From: Gammaproteobacteria bacterium RIFCSPHIGHO2_12_FULL_63_22
GTDB lineage: Bacteria; Pseudomonadota; Gammaproteobacteria; Xanthomonadales; Xanthomonadaceae
Assembly: GCA_001801685.1 (NCBI GenBank)
Contig: MGYJ01000013.1
Location: 885 to 35,616 of the forward strand
Direction: 5' to 3'
Length of the DNA: 34,732 bases
Shown: positions 15,141 to 22,703 of the stretch, one piece after another
Numbering within the stretch: position 1 is the stretch's first letter
Layout of the letters: every line of letters begins with the position of its first letter
Notes under the pieces: model-generated
What the model was told of the DNA's origin: nothing
The model's input: the letters and a program-made list of their open reading frames with translations, nothing else
The model's database searches: none
Program-made: the position numbers and the translations under genes

Positions 15141-15142
15141 GC

Positions 15143-15622
15143 TTACTTCGCTCCTTCGTCGTGCTGATCGGTGGTCCGATCAGCGGCCATCGCTGCGGAG
15201 ACTTGGTCCGCGGTGATCGTCGCGCGCACTTTGGCCAGCGCGAGCAACTGGCTGGCTTCATCGGCGGTCACCAGTCCCGCCGCGGCCCACTGCTGGAGAA
15301 ACGTCTTGGCGTCCGGGTGGCTGATATCCAGGCCGTCGCCGTCGCCGCCGCGGGGTTGCAGCAGATCGACGACTTCCGCGGCAATCGGGGCCTGCTCTTT
15401 GTCGCCGCTCTCGGCGACGGCGCGGAGCTGCCCCATGATCTGCACGCCGCGAATCAAGCCGAACATCCGGTGCAGCGTGCGCTTGGTGATCAGGTAGGGA
15501 CGTCTCTCGCGCGGTGCGATCTCGCTCAGCCAGCCCGCACAAGCGGCGTCTTTCCCGGCGGAGGCGAGCTGCGCGGCCTCAACATCACCATCGATCAAGG
15601 CTCGGAGTTCTGCGGGTGTCAT
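15143..15622 (-). CDS. Phage protein of unknown function (159 aa)
   Basis: Mostly helical, about 159 residues. The frame opens 10 codons earlier, but ATG at 15622 (MTPAELRALIDGDVEAAQLA) has AGGGGCG about 9 bases upstream and begins where the family seems to begin. The core pattern A-G-K-D-A-A-C-A-G-W-L-S-E-I-A-P-R, then R-M-F-G-L-I-R-G-V-Q-I-M-G-Q-L, recalls helical proteins encoded in tail regions of siphophages. Function unknown. Confidence 0.65.
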   Translation of the reverse strand: MTPAELRALIDGDVEAAQLASAGKDAACAGWLSEIAPRERRPYLITKRTLHRMFGLIRGVQIMGQLRAVAESGDKEQAPIAAEVVDLLQPRGGDGDGLDISHPDAKTFLQQWAAAGLVTADEASQLLALAKVRATITADQVSAAMAADRTTDQHDEGAK

Positions 15623-15666
15623 GGCTTGTCGCCCCTGGGTTTGCGGTCGCATCCGAAGCTAATGGA

Positions 15667-16128
15667 TCAGCGGAGCTTATCCGCCGTCCGCGGCTCGATG
15701 TCGTGGGCGATCTCCTTGACGTGCCACAGCAAGTGAAACGCCGCGTCGCGCAGTTCCTTCGCCGCGGGATCGACGATGTCGCCCGAGCCGTCGGCGTTGG
15801 CCCGGCCAGTCGGCAGCGTGTTGAACAAATCTTCCAGCGGCTGGCATTCGCGCGGGTAGGGCGTCACGTCCCAGAGCGCTTCGATTTGCTCCGGCGGCAG
15901 CGGGACGACATCGCACGTCTTGCCGATCGTGGCCAGGTCCATTCGGGACGCCGCCGGCAGCGTCGATTCGGGGAGCCGGTCCCAGGCCTTGACGCAATGG
16001 AGGCAGGTCGCCAGCGCGTCGCGCAGTTCGCGGCGCGATTCCGGCAGGGCCAGCGTCAACTCTTCATACCGCGCGAGGGCCGCGTCGGTGAGCGGCGGCG
16101 CGAAACACATGAGGCGTTTATCGTCCAT
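15667..16128 (-). CDS. Hypothetical phage protein (153 aa)
   Basis: A 153-residue helical protein with AAGGAA 8 bases before the ATG. Contains C-L-H-C near residues 42-45, and a Pro/Leu-rich middle. No signal peptide or membrane segment. Family not recognised. It lies between two tail-region genes on the same strand, so it is probably a tail or assembly factor. Confidence 0.6.
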   Translation of the reverse strand: MDDKRLMCFAPPLTDAALARYEELTLALPESRRELRDALATCLHCVKAWDRLPESTLPAASRMDLATIGKTCDVVPLPPEQIEALWDVTPYPRECQPLEDLFNTLPTGRANADGSGDIVDPAAKELRDAAFHLLWHVKEIAHDIEPRTADKLR

Positions 16129-16167
16129 GATTCGGTTCCTTAAAAAATTGGGTTCAGCCGCGGCTGA

Positions 16168-16575
16168 TTAGCTGATGGGAACGGTGACGGTCATTGACGT
16201 GACGGCGATCGTGCCGCCGGCGACGATCGTGGTGTTGTCGAAGTTGAAGGTCCCCGATCCCTGCGCGGCGTCCGCGTCGGCGATCACGGAATCGGCGAAG
16301 TCTTTAATCCGCGCGTGGCCGGCGGTGCCGGAGTTGTCGGCGCTGGTGTCGGACGTGATCGCCGCCGCCGTCGCCACGCCGGCCGAGGCGTTGCCGAACG
16401 CGGTCGCCGCAAATGCCAGCGTGCCGAGGAGCGTGCCGGTGTCGGCGTCGCCGACGTTCGTCGGCTGCGCGCCGGTGCGAATCAGGATCTTCCCCGCGCC
16501 GCCGCCGGCGTCGATCAGATCGACAATCGCATTGCAGGCGGCGTTGCGGGCCGCCGTGCCAAGTCGAAAGGCCAT
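16168..16575 (-). CDS. Small virion protein, common phage family (135 aa)
   Basis: Starts MAFRLGTAARNAACNAIVDL with CGGAGA 7 bases upstream. The pattern A-A-R-N-A-A-C-N-A-I-V-D-L-I-D-A-G, I-R-T-G-A-Q-P, G-T-L-L-G-T-L-A-F, then a C-terminal I-V-A-G-G-T-I-A-V-T-S-M-T-V matches a phage structural family I recall from many genomes but without an agreed function. The C-terminal strands are Thr/Ala-rich as in tail-surface proteins. Confidence 0.7.
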   Translation of the reverse strand: MAFRLGTAARNAACNAIVDLIDAGGGAGKILIRTGAQPTNVGDADTGTLLGTLAFAATAFGNASAGVATAAAITSDTSADNSGTAGHARIKDFADSVIADADAAQGSGTFNFDNTTIVAGGTIAVTSMTVTVPIS

Positions 16576-16644
16576 AATTGTCTCCGATCAACGAATGAGG
16601 TCAGGTGAGTGGTGATAGATGCAGCACGGCCCGGCCGGCAACAG

Positions 16645-17271
16645 TCAGTAGGCAAACTCCGCGATCAGGTTTCCGGCGGTCGACGCGAGCGTAAACCGGT
16701 TTCCGTCCGAGTCTTCGGTCACGTCCTTCGGGGGAACGAGAGCCGTGACGGCGACCTCTGCGGCGTCACCGGCGTTGCCGTCCGGCCAAGTCTGATCCCG
16801 GGGCGTGACGCGATACGTCCAGACTCCGCTGGAGCCGACCGGGGGGGCGTGAAACTGATAGTCGCCGTCTCCGGCGAACAGGACGCGGCCGACCAGGTTG
16901 TCGGCGTCGACCGCCGCGCCGGCCGTGGGCGATGCCAGAATGTCCCAGTAGCGGGTGTCGGCGGGATAGCCGGTCGCCGTCCAATCCAGTGAAAACCGGT
17001 TCCAGGGCCACTTCGGCAGCTGGGGCCCGAAGTCCGTCAGGCGATCGGCGACGCTGACCCGGACGATCGTGAGCGGCGTCGGCGTGTCATCCGGGACGAG
17101 CTGCCCGACCAGGCGGCGTTCGGTCGACAGGGACGTCGAGGCGATCCGCGTCCGCCCGGCGTAGAGCTGGTAAAGCCAGCCGGTTTCGGCCGTGGTGAAC
17201 CGGACGTCGACGGCGTTGGGTCCGGCCCAGCCGATGAACGTGATCGCGAATCCGCCGAGGAAGGCTGACAT
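16645..17271 (-). CDS. Tail protein with Fn3-like features (208 aa)
   Basis: A 208-residue beta-rich protein. ATG at 17271 overlaps the upstream TGA (TGATG), so it is translated by coupling; a GTG at 17274 is the alternative. Residues 25-70 (V-D-V-R-F-T-T-A-E-T-G-W-L-Y-Q-L-Y-A-G-R) and 125-165 (G-D-G-D-Y-Q-F-H-A, G-V-W-T-Y-R-V-T-P-R-D) show the strand pattern of Fn3-like folds. A tail role is inferred from position. Confidence 0.65.
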   Translation of the reverse strand: MSAFLGGFAITFIGWAGPNAVDVRFTTAETGWLYQLYAGRTRIASTSLSTERRLVGQLVPDDTPTPLTIVRVSVADRLTDFGPQLPKWPWNRFSLDWTATGYPADTRYWDILASPTAGAAVDADNLVGRVLFAGDGDYQFHAPPVGSSGVWTYRVTPRDQTWPDGNAGDAAEVAVTALVPPKDVTEDSDGNRFTLASTAGNLIAEFAY

Positions 17272-17657
17272 CACTCCGGCCCCAGTTGGAGGAAGCGGAG
17301 CGTCACGACGGCGAACCAGCCGATCGTCGAGGGCGGGATCGGCCCTTCATCCAAAGTGAAACCGAGGAACTCGACGTTCGCGATCGTGCGGCTGACGTTG
17401 CCGAGTTCGACGAGCGTCCCGACCGTGCCGATCTGCCCCTCCAGGTTGCCGAGCGCGGTGAAGCAGTCGTCCGCCGAGGAGTAGCTGTCGTGAATCCACA
17501 TCGAGACGTCGATCCGGCGTCGGCTGCGGCCGCCGTCCAGGACTGTCGCGCCGTCGAGGCCGAAGACGGAGTTGTATTGCGCAGCCCGTTCCCACTCGCC
17601 GTACTTGGGCGATTCATGCGTGCCGGGGATACTGAAGCCGGCGTGAGTGAAGGCCAT
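17271..17657 (-). CDS. Tail protein downstream of tape measure (128 aa)
   Basis: A 128-residue protein (MAFTHAGFSIPGTHESPKYG). Features such as V-D-V-S-M-W-I-H-D-S-Y, L-G-N-L-E-G-Q-I-G-T-V-G-T-L-V and F-L-G-F-T are reminiscent of distal tail or tail-tip connectors that follow the tape measure gene, but it is much shorter. No Shine-Dalgarno is seen; the 5' leader is instead occupied by a heptad repeat whose sense strand reads CCCTGAA. Weak initiation or another mechanism is suggested. Confidence 0.65.
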   Translation of the reverse strand: MAFTHAGFSIPGTHESPKYGEWERAAQYNSVFGLDGATVLDGGRSRRRIDVSMWIHDSYSSADDCFTALGNLEGQIGTVGTLVELGNVSRTIANVEFLGFTLDEGPIPPSTIGWFAVVTLRFLQLGPE

Positions 17658-17668
17658 AGGAGGGCCGA

Positions 17669-17689
17669 GGGTTCAGGGTTCAGGGTTGA
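17669..17689. repeat. Heptad microsatellite A, GGGTTCA x2 + GGGTTGA
   Basis: Three heptads in the gap between the tape measure stop and the next start. Related arrays occur at 21180 and 22119, each also just upstream of a minus-strand start codon. Confidence 0.7.
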
Positions 17690-17710
17690 GAGCCGGAAAA
17701 ACAAAACGAA

Positions 17711-19951
17711 TCAGGGGCGTTGTCCGGCCGCGGCGGGCCGGGGGCCGGGGGGTTTCGTGTTGGCGCGAGCGGCCGGATTGGCGATCTTTTTCAGTTCGTT
17801 GTTGCCTTCTTCTGCGAGCCGGTTTGCCTTGTCGCCCTGTTTTTCTTGGTGATCGACGAAGCGGTTGAGGGCGTCGGCCAAGGTCGCCAATTCCTGTGAT
17901 GCGCGGCGTCGATTAGGGTCGGTCGTGGGAACGGCCTCATGGGCATCCCCGCTCATGCCTTCGCCATAAGCCAGTCCGCCACTCACGGCGATCTGATCCT
18001 GGCTGAGAGAATGAGACTTCTGCCGCAACTGCTTTTGCAGCTCCTTCACAGGGGCGTCTTGCCCGCCCACTGTGGACGCCTCAAACGCGATCCCCGCCAC
18101 GTCCTGGCCGATCTTGCTGACGCCGGCCGCGGCGAGCGCTTGTTGCAGCCCTTCGCGCGCGATCGACCCCTGCGCGCCTTGAATGTCACTAAGCTGCATG
18201 CCCGTGACGCCGGATTCCAGCGTTCGTTTCAACAACAGATTTTTTTGCAACGGCTCTTTGTTGAGTCGGTTAATCATCTCGCCGAAGGCTGGGGCTGCGG
18301 CATGAATCTCCGGGATGCTGGCGTAAGCGTTTTTATAGAGCTCTCCCGCGCGCCCTTCCCCCTTCAGCAGTTCGATGATCGTCGTGAAGGCTTTCGCTTC
18401 CGCGGTGATCTCTCCGCCGGCATCACCTTTTGCTTTTTTGAAGTTCTCTCCGAACACACCCAGCAACCGCCGTTTAATTTTCTCATTCTCTGGAAGCTGC
18501 ATCGCGGCCAGACGCCCCGTCGTGCCGCCGGCGACGTTCGGCAGCACTTCGGCGAGTTGCTTAGACAATTGTGTCGTCGCCGTCGCCGTGACGCGCCCCT
18601 CGGTATCGTTGATGCTCTGGCCGATGGCGGCATTCAACGCAGCGGATTCGCGCGCGGTGTTGCCCCACGCCTGACCGGACGTGATGTTCGGCACGACGTG
18701 TTCCGCGAACACCGCGTTTTCAATCACCGGCGACGCGACTTTCGCGGACAGAATAAATCCCATCGCCTGAGCGGGGGTGACCGTTTTGTCTCGCTTGATC
18801 AGCGCCATCGCCGCGACGGTGTTCTTCTGAATTGCCTCGCCGTTGGTTGGATCGAGTTCTGCGGCGGAGCCGATCACATCCAACGCCTGTTTATTGGAAA
18901 GATCGCCCTTGAACGACGCTGCCGCGGAAAACGATTTCCACAAATCCGTCTGGCTTGCTCCCGTCTTGGCCGAAATTCCCGCAACCAGTTCTGACGCCTT
19001 GCCATTGGCGAGTTCCGGATCGCCCCCGATATTCTGGAGCGCGGCGCGCTGCGCCTGGGCCACGTCGATCTGCCGGTCGGCGGCGGTCTTCTGTCGCTGA
19101 ACGAGGTTGTCGTATTCCGCCCGAAGTAATCGAGCCGCCAGGGAAATTCCGCCCAGAACGCTACCGACGCCGACGGCGGCCGCGGTGAACTTCGCCAGAT
19201 TCAGCGCCGCCATGGCCGCTGAGGAATGCTGCTGTTGCGTCGCCTGCTCTAATTGCGTCTTGGAATGCGCCACCGCCCGAGCGTACTGGTTCTCATCAAG
19301 CTTATTTTTTTGCCGCAACGTGCTGAGCATCCCGAGCTGGCGGTTGTAGCGCTCCTGCGGCGTGGTGATGGATTCGATCACCTGTTTCTGTTGCGTGGCA
19401 AGCTCCTGCTCTTTGCGTTTTCGCTCGTCGACTTTCGCCGAGCCTTTGACCAGCTCCTCGCGGGACTGGCGGATCGCGCGGCTGTATTGTTCCTGCGTCA
19501 ACAGCCCGGCCTGCAGCTGCTCCTTCAGGCCGGCCACGCGCTGGCGATAGCCCTCGAACGGCGTCTGGATCGCCTGCAGGACCTGCTGCGCGGAGCGGGC
19601 CAGTTCCCGCTGTTTCTGAGCGGCCTCCGCCAGCGCGGGGTTTGAGCCGTCCAGTTCCGTCTGGATCTTCTTCAGACCCTGCGAAAACTGCTCCGCCGAA
19701 ATGTCGCCGGCCGCCGACAGGCGCTCGAGTTCCCCGAGCTTGCGGCCGTAGCGCCCGGTCGCCGTCTCCAGCTCGCCGAGCACGCGCGACTTGACGCGTC
19801 CGTATTCCGCCGCGGCCTGCGATGCTTTTTTGTCCTCGTCCGCGCGCTTGCGATCGACCGCGAGCACCGCCTCGACGGCGGACGCGTAGCGCTGCCAGGC
19901 GGATTCCGCCTGGCCCCCCTGCACGGTCAGATCGACCTTGGCTTCGGACAT
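17711..19951 (-). CDS. Tape measure protein (746 aa)
   Basis: Long helical protein setting tail length. Residues 10-240 are coiled coil with three related modules ending in A-T-G-R-Y-G-R-K-L-G-E-L, T-P-F-E-G-Y-R-Q-R-V-A-G-L and T-P-Q-E-R-Y-N-R-Q-L-G-M-L, each followed by a Q-Y/Q-F-S/A-x-A/G-[IVL] turn about 17 residues on. A hydrophobic segment at about 250-275 (A-A-L-N-L-A-K-F-T-A-A-A-V-G-V-G-S-V-L) may insert into the host membrane. Residues 290-650 are helical and Ala-rich; the tail is proline-rich. ATG 15 bases after the frameshifted chaperone stop; ribosome site weak, so coupling is likely. At 746 residues a tail of roughly 110 nm would be expected by the usual 1.5 Angstrom per residue rule. 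Confidence 0.9.
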   Translation of the reverse strand: MSEAKVDLTVQGGQAESAWQRYASAVEAVLAVDRKRADEDKKASQAAAEYGRVKSRVLGELETATGRYGRKLGELERLSAAGDISAEQFSQGLKKIQTELDGSNPALAEAAQKQRELARSAQQVLQAIQTPFEGYRQRVAGLKEQLQAGLLTQEQYSRAIRQSREELVKGSAKVDERKRKEQELATQQKQVIESITTPQERYNRQLGMLSTLRQKNKLDENQYARAVAHSKTQLEQATQQQHSSAAMAALNLAKFTAAAVGVGSVLGGISLAARLLRAEYDNLVQRQKTAADRQIDVAQAQRAALQNIGGDPELANGKASELVAGISAKTGASQTDLWKSFSAAASFKGDLSNKQALDVIGSAAELDPTNGEAIQKNTVAAMALIKRDKTVTPAQAMGFILSAKVASPVIENAVFAEHVVPNITSGQAWGNTARESAALNAAIGQSINDTEGRVTATATTQLSKQLAEVLPNVAGGTTGRLAAMQLPENEKIKRRLLGVFGENFKKAKGDAGGEITAEAKAFTTIIELLKGEGRAGELYKNAYASIPEIHAAAPAFGEMINRLNKEPLQKNLLLKRTLESGVTGMQLSDIQGAQGSIAREGLQQALAAAGVSKIGQDVAGIAFEASTVGGQDAPVKELQKQLRQKSHSLSQDQIAVSGGLAYGEGMSGDAHEAVPTTDPNRRRASQELATLADALNRFVDHQEKQGDKANRLAEEGNNELKKIANPAARANTKPPGPRPAAAGQRP

Positions 19952-19965
19952 GGTTTAGTTTTTAC

Positions 19966-20073
19966 TCAACTCACGAACTGCATCAGGAAGACTTCGGCAA
20001 TCGACACCTCGCCGGCGACCGGGCCGGTTTTCACCCGGCGGACGGCGCGGAGCCAGAGGGGCTTTCCGCTTGT
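19966..20073 (-). CDS. -1 frameshift extension of the tail assembly chaperone (35 aa)
   Basis: This frame starts at the last A of the A9 run and gives TSGKPLWLRAVRRVKTGPVA followed by G-E-V-S-I-A-E-V-F-L-M-Q-F-V-S and a TGA 15 bases before the tape measure ATG. Joined to the first 221 residues of the upstream gene it makes a 256-residue protein, like the gpG-T product of lambda. There is no start codon of its own in a good context. The alternative explanation is a sequencing error in the homopolymer. Confidence 0.6.
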   Translation of the reverse strand, partial: TSGKPLWLRAVRRVKTGPVAGEVSIAEVFLMQFVS

Positions 20074-20735
20074 TTTTTTTTCTCCAGATCGGCCAGGATC
20101 GGCCGCACCTGGTCCGCGGCCCCCACGTAGAACGCGGTCGTGAACAGATCGTCGTCCCGGAACAGGCCGAGCCGGGTGGCGATCTCGGCGTTGATCCGGT
20201 AATTGAGCGCCAGCGCGGACACGACGAACCCGAACAGCCGCTGCCAGGTCCAGCCGGCGGAGTCCAACTGATTTCGCGCGAAATCGGCGAGCAGTTCGCC
20301 CGACTCGGCCGCGAACTGCGCGTAGGCCGCGTCCGGGATTTTGCAGAGCTGCCCCTGTGGGTCGAGGCCGATCACGTGCGGCACGTAGTCGACCGCCGGC
20401 ACGGCCCAGGGCTGGCCGTCGCGCAGCACCTGCGTCCGTCCGCCGTACTGAAACTTGCGGGCCAGAGACTCGGGCGGCGGCTGGCCGGCGTCGAAGCCGT
20501 ACCAGTACGGCGCGCCGCGGGCCTGGTGCCAGGTCTGCGACTCGGGGCGGTAGGCCGGAGCGCTGGTCGGTGACAACCAGCTCCAGACCTGTCCGCCCTG
20601 GCCGCCGGGTCCCGGTCCGTCCAGGTCGACGCACGCCGGCTGCTCGTCGTCCGGGCGGAGCAATTCGCCCAGCCCGGCGTCGAGCAGGTGACGCGGGTTC
20701 GCACCCGCCTGTTTCGGCAAAAACAGATGCAGCAT
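20031..20735 (-). CDS. Tail assembly chaperone (234 aa; frameshifted form 256 aa)
   Basis: Protein encoded directly upstream of the tape measure gene, the usual place of the tail assembly chaperone (lambda gpG). The zero frame ends at 20031 with a short, Ser/Pro-rich tail (Q-A-E-S-P-S-G-S-A-P-S-A-G). Near residue 219 the codons are GAG AAA AAA AAA CAA, containing the slippery heptamer A-AAA-AAA, and the -1 frame stays open to just before the tape measure start. Residues about 150-215 (Q-R-L-F-G-F-V-V-S-A-L-A-L-N-Y-R-I-N-A-E-I-A-T-R-L-G-L) are helical. N-terminal half has tryptophan-rich strands. Sequence similarity to known chaperones is not evident; role rests on position and frameshift. Confidence 0.75.
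   Translation of the reverse strand: MLHLFLPKQAGANPRHLLDAGLGELLRPDDEQPACVDLDGPGPGGQGGQVWSWLSPTSAPAYRPESQTWHQARGAPYWYGFDAGQPPPESLARKFQYGGRTQVLRDGQPWAVPAVDYVPHVIGLDPQGQLCKIPDAAYAQFAAESGELLADFARNQLDSAGWTWQRLFGFVVSALALNYRINAEIATRLGLFRDDDLFTTAFYVGAADQVRPILADLEKKKQAESPSGSAPSAG
20073..20081 (-). promoter_or_regulatory. Slippery A9 run, programmed -1 frameshift site
   Basis: Nine A on the coding strand, in register so that the zero frame reads AAA AAA AAA C; this contains A-AAA-AAA, a canonical X-XXY-YYZ heptamer as in dnaX. The -1 continuation yields a 35-residue extension. Confidence 0.65.
20270..20285. promoter_or_regulatory. 16-bp palindrome GATTTCGCGCGAAATC, copy 2
   Basis: Identical to the palindrome at 6165-6180, here inside the tail chaperone gene (coding D-F-A-R-N-Q). 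A second exact copy in a coding context suggests a selected or host-wide DNA motif. Confidence 0.45.
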
Positions 20736-20768
20736 GGAAATTGATCCATCAAAGAGCGGCGATCGGAA

Positions 20769-21155
20769 TTACGGGGTCGAATCCTGCAGGGCGCGAATCT
20801 CCAGCGTGCCGTCGTCGCCGGAGGCGTTCGCGACGTACAGCGCTGTGACATCGACCGTGAGCAGGCAGGTCGCGGGCGACCCGTCCCACCAGACGTACGG
20901 TTCGCCCGCGACCAGGGCGATCGTGTCGTCCGGCACGCTGGAGCTGTTCGTCTTCAGCGTCATCGCCTTGTCGGCGACGATCACCAGGCTTTTCACCTCG
21001 CTGACGTCGAGAGCCAGGCTGACGAGCAACGCGGTCTGACCGTCGGCGACGGCAATCGATCTATTGATTTCGCCGTCGGCGGACTTAGAGACCGCCTTGG
21101 AGAACTGATCGTTCCCCCGTTGCCAGTTCGTCGTGATCTGATGTGTGAAGGCCAT
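20769..21155 (-). CDS. Phage structural protein (128 aa)
   Basis: A 128-residue beta-rich protein beginning MAFTHQITTNWQRGNDQFSK, with AGGA 8 bases before the ATG. It contains repeated strand patterns (N-R-S-I-A-V-A-D-G-Q-T-A-L-L-V-S-L-A-L, V-K-S-L-V-I-V-A-D-K-A-M-T-L-K-T). It lies between the tail tube gene and the chaperone gene, in the place of minor tail proteins. Role in the virion is inferred; family recalled as common in phages but unnamed. Confidence 0.65.
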   Translation of the reverse strand: MAFTHQITTNWQRGNDQFSKAVSKSADGEINRSIAVADGQTALLVSLALDVSEVKSLVIVADKAMTLKTNSSSVPDDTIALVAGEPYVWWDGSPATCLLTVDVTALYVANASGDDGTLEIRALQDSTP

Positions 21156-21179
21156 TTTGAAATCCTGGCTAAGTGTTAA

Positions 21180-21200
21180 GGGCTGAGGGCTGAGGGTCAG
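21180..21200. repeat. Heptad microsatellite B, GGGCTGA x2 + GGGTCAG
   Basis: Three related heptads between the tail tube gene stop and the start of the next gene. Confidence 0.6.
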
Positions 21201-21209
21201 GCCTCGGAG

Positions 21210-22106
21210 TTACGACGGGTAGGCGGCGGTCGTGTTGATCGTCAGGGGGCCGGCGGCGGTGATCATCAGCCGGGTTTCGGCATCCTGATCGCCCTGCCCG
21301 GGCACTTCGGCCAGTTCATACGTGGAGCCGGCCGGGAACGTCACCGCCAAATGCGTGCTGGAGGCCGGCAACTGGTCCGATCGGAGGAAGTAGAGCGTGA
21401 TGCCCGACACGCAGGCGGTCAGCTCGAAGTCGGCGGCGTTCGCCAAGCTGAGATTGTCGGCGGTGATTTCGCCGGTCGCCGCCCGCTTGGTGATCGAGCC
21501 CACCGAGGGGGCCGTGTCGCCGTTGGCGCGCTTGGTCTGATAGGTCAATCCGAAGTTGAGCTGGCTCCGCTGGACGCCGCCGAGGATGACGCCGTCGATC
21601 ACCACGGGGCCCAGCTTGTAGGCGGCGGCGACGGCCGGCGATCCGCTCAGCGCCTGGGCGACGTTGATCTGCATGGGGGGATTGCTCCCCGATTTCAGAC
21701 CGTAGTATTTGAGCTGGATCAGCGCGGGGTTCTGGTCGTCCTGCTGCGCCTGGATCGATTCGGGGATGAGCATCCCTTTCGTGCTGCTCATCGTGACGTG
21801 GTTGGAACCGCTCTGAAACGCGCCACCGTCGGCGCGGGCTTGGAACTGGATCTTGGCCAGCGTGCTGACGGCCAGGCCGACCGTCGGCGAGACGCCTGTC
21901 AGCACGGCTCCCAACCCGACGGCGGAGAGCGTCGCCACCGGATCGAGCGAGACCAGCGCAATCAGGCCGGGATCGAGCGCACCCCCGGGCGTGACGACCA
22001 TCTTTTGAATCGCGGCCGAGGGCGTCACGTTGACCACGTCGGGGATGGTCAACGCGTCGAAGATCGCGGGATAGATCGAGAAACGTTCAAAGTCGGTGAT
22101 GGCCAT
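21210..22106 (-). CDS. Major tail (tube) protein candidate (298 aa)
   Basis: A 298-residue protein placed between the tail completion genes and the chaperone/tape measure pair, where siphophages encode the tail tube subunit. GAGG lies 7 bases before the ATG. The sequence is a mixture of strands with many small residues; N-terminus A-I-T-D-F-E-R-F-S-I-Y-P-A-I-F. Residues 110-140 (G-M-L-I-P-E-S-I-Q-A-Q-Q-D-D, L-I-Q-L-K-Y-Y-G-L-K) and the repetitive C-terminus fit a beta-barrel tube protein. Not clearly related to a named family by eye. Confidence 0.65.
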   Translation of the reverse strand: MAITDFERFSIYPAIFDALTIPDVVNVTPSAAIQKMVVTPGGALDPGLIALVSLDPVATLSAVGLGAVLTGVSPTVGLAVSTLAKIQFQARADGGAFQSGSNHVTMSSTKGMLIPESIQAQQDDQNPALIQLKYYGLKSGSNPPMQINVAQALSGSPAVAAAYKLGPVVIDGVILGGVQRSQLNFGLTYQTKRANGDTAPSVGSITKRAATGEITADNLSLANAADFELTACVSGITLYFLRSDQLPASSTHLAVTFPAGSTYELAEVPGQGDQDAETRLMITAAGPLTINTTAAYPS

Positions 22107-22118
22107 GGGAAATCCTCG

Positions 22119-22146
22119 TTGAGGGTTGAGGGTTCAGGGTTGAGGG
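22119..22146. repeat. Heptad microsatellite C, GGGTTGA/GGGTTCA array
   Basis: Three full heptads plus partial units, between the stop of the 22154 gene and the start of the tail tube gene. Same unit as array A. Confidence 0.7.
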
Positions 22147-22153
22147 CCGGAAG

Positions 22154-22702
22154 TCAGCCGCCGGTGCGGACCTTGTATTTCTGGCCGGGCTTGTTCGCCC
22201 GGTCGGCGTAGTCTTTGTGGACGAATTCGTTGATCGAGCGCTGCTCGTCGGCGGAGATAACTTCGATCTCCGCGATTGTGCGGAGCAGCGTCTCCTGGTG
22301 GACGGAAAGCCCGCTGCCGCGAACCCGCAGCCGGCCGCTACCGCCGCGGAACGGCAGCCGCATTTTCAGCGTCGCCCGTTTCTGCGTGGCCGTGACGTTA
22401 AAGCCCTGCATCACGGCGAGCGTCGTCGGCAGCCGGCCCTGGCGGCGGGAAAACGGCGAGACAAGCGGCCCCAGGCCGAGGCGGTCCTTAAGTTTCTGGT
22501 ACTTGCGGCCGCGTCGTGCGTAACCGTATTTCGCGGGGGCGAACGATTGAAAGTGCCGCGGGATATGCGTTTCGTGATGCCAGTTCGCCGCGGCCCGCAG
22601 CGTGTCGTTGAGATGCTTGCCGTGATTACGGACGAGCAGCCGCGGGTCACGCGGCAGCGTCGTCGTGACGATCAGTTTTGGCGGGGAGAAATCTTCGGCC
22701 AT
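22154..22702 (-). CDS. Head-tail / tail completion protein (182 aa)
   Basis: Basic 182-residue protein. Its ATG lies one base after the upstream stop (TGA-G-ATG), so translation is coupled. Residues 25-55 (N-H-G-K-H-L-N-D-T-L-R-A-A-A-N-W-H-H-E-T-H-I-P-R-H-F) resemble the start of HK97 gp10-like tail completion proteins, and its position between the connectors and the tail tube gene agrees. Arg/Lys-rich throughout, suggesting contact with DNA or with acidic connector surfaces. Confidence 0.6.
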   Translation of the reverse strand: MAEDFSPPKLIVTTTLPRDPRLLVRNHGKHLNDTLRAAANWHHETHIPRHFQSFAPAKYGYARRGRKYQKLKDRLGLGPLVSPFSRRQGRLPTTLAVMQGFNVTATQKRATLKMRLPFRGGSGRLRVRGSGLSVHQETLLRTIAEIEVISADEQRSINEFVHKDYADRANKPGQKYKVRTGG

Positions 22703-22703
22703 C

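Noticed and set aside
17711-17760. Possible terminator after the tape measure gene (TTTTGTTTTT on the minus strand)
   Set aside because: No stable hairpin directly precedes the T runs.
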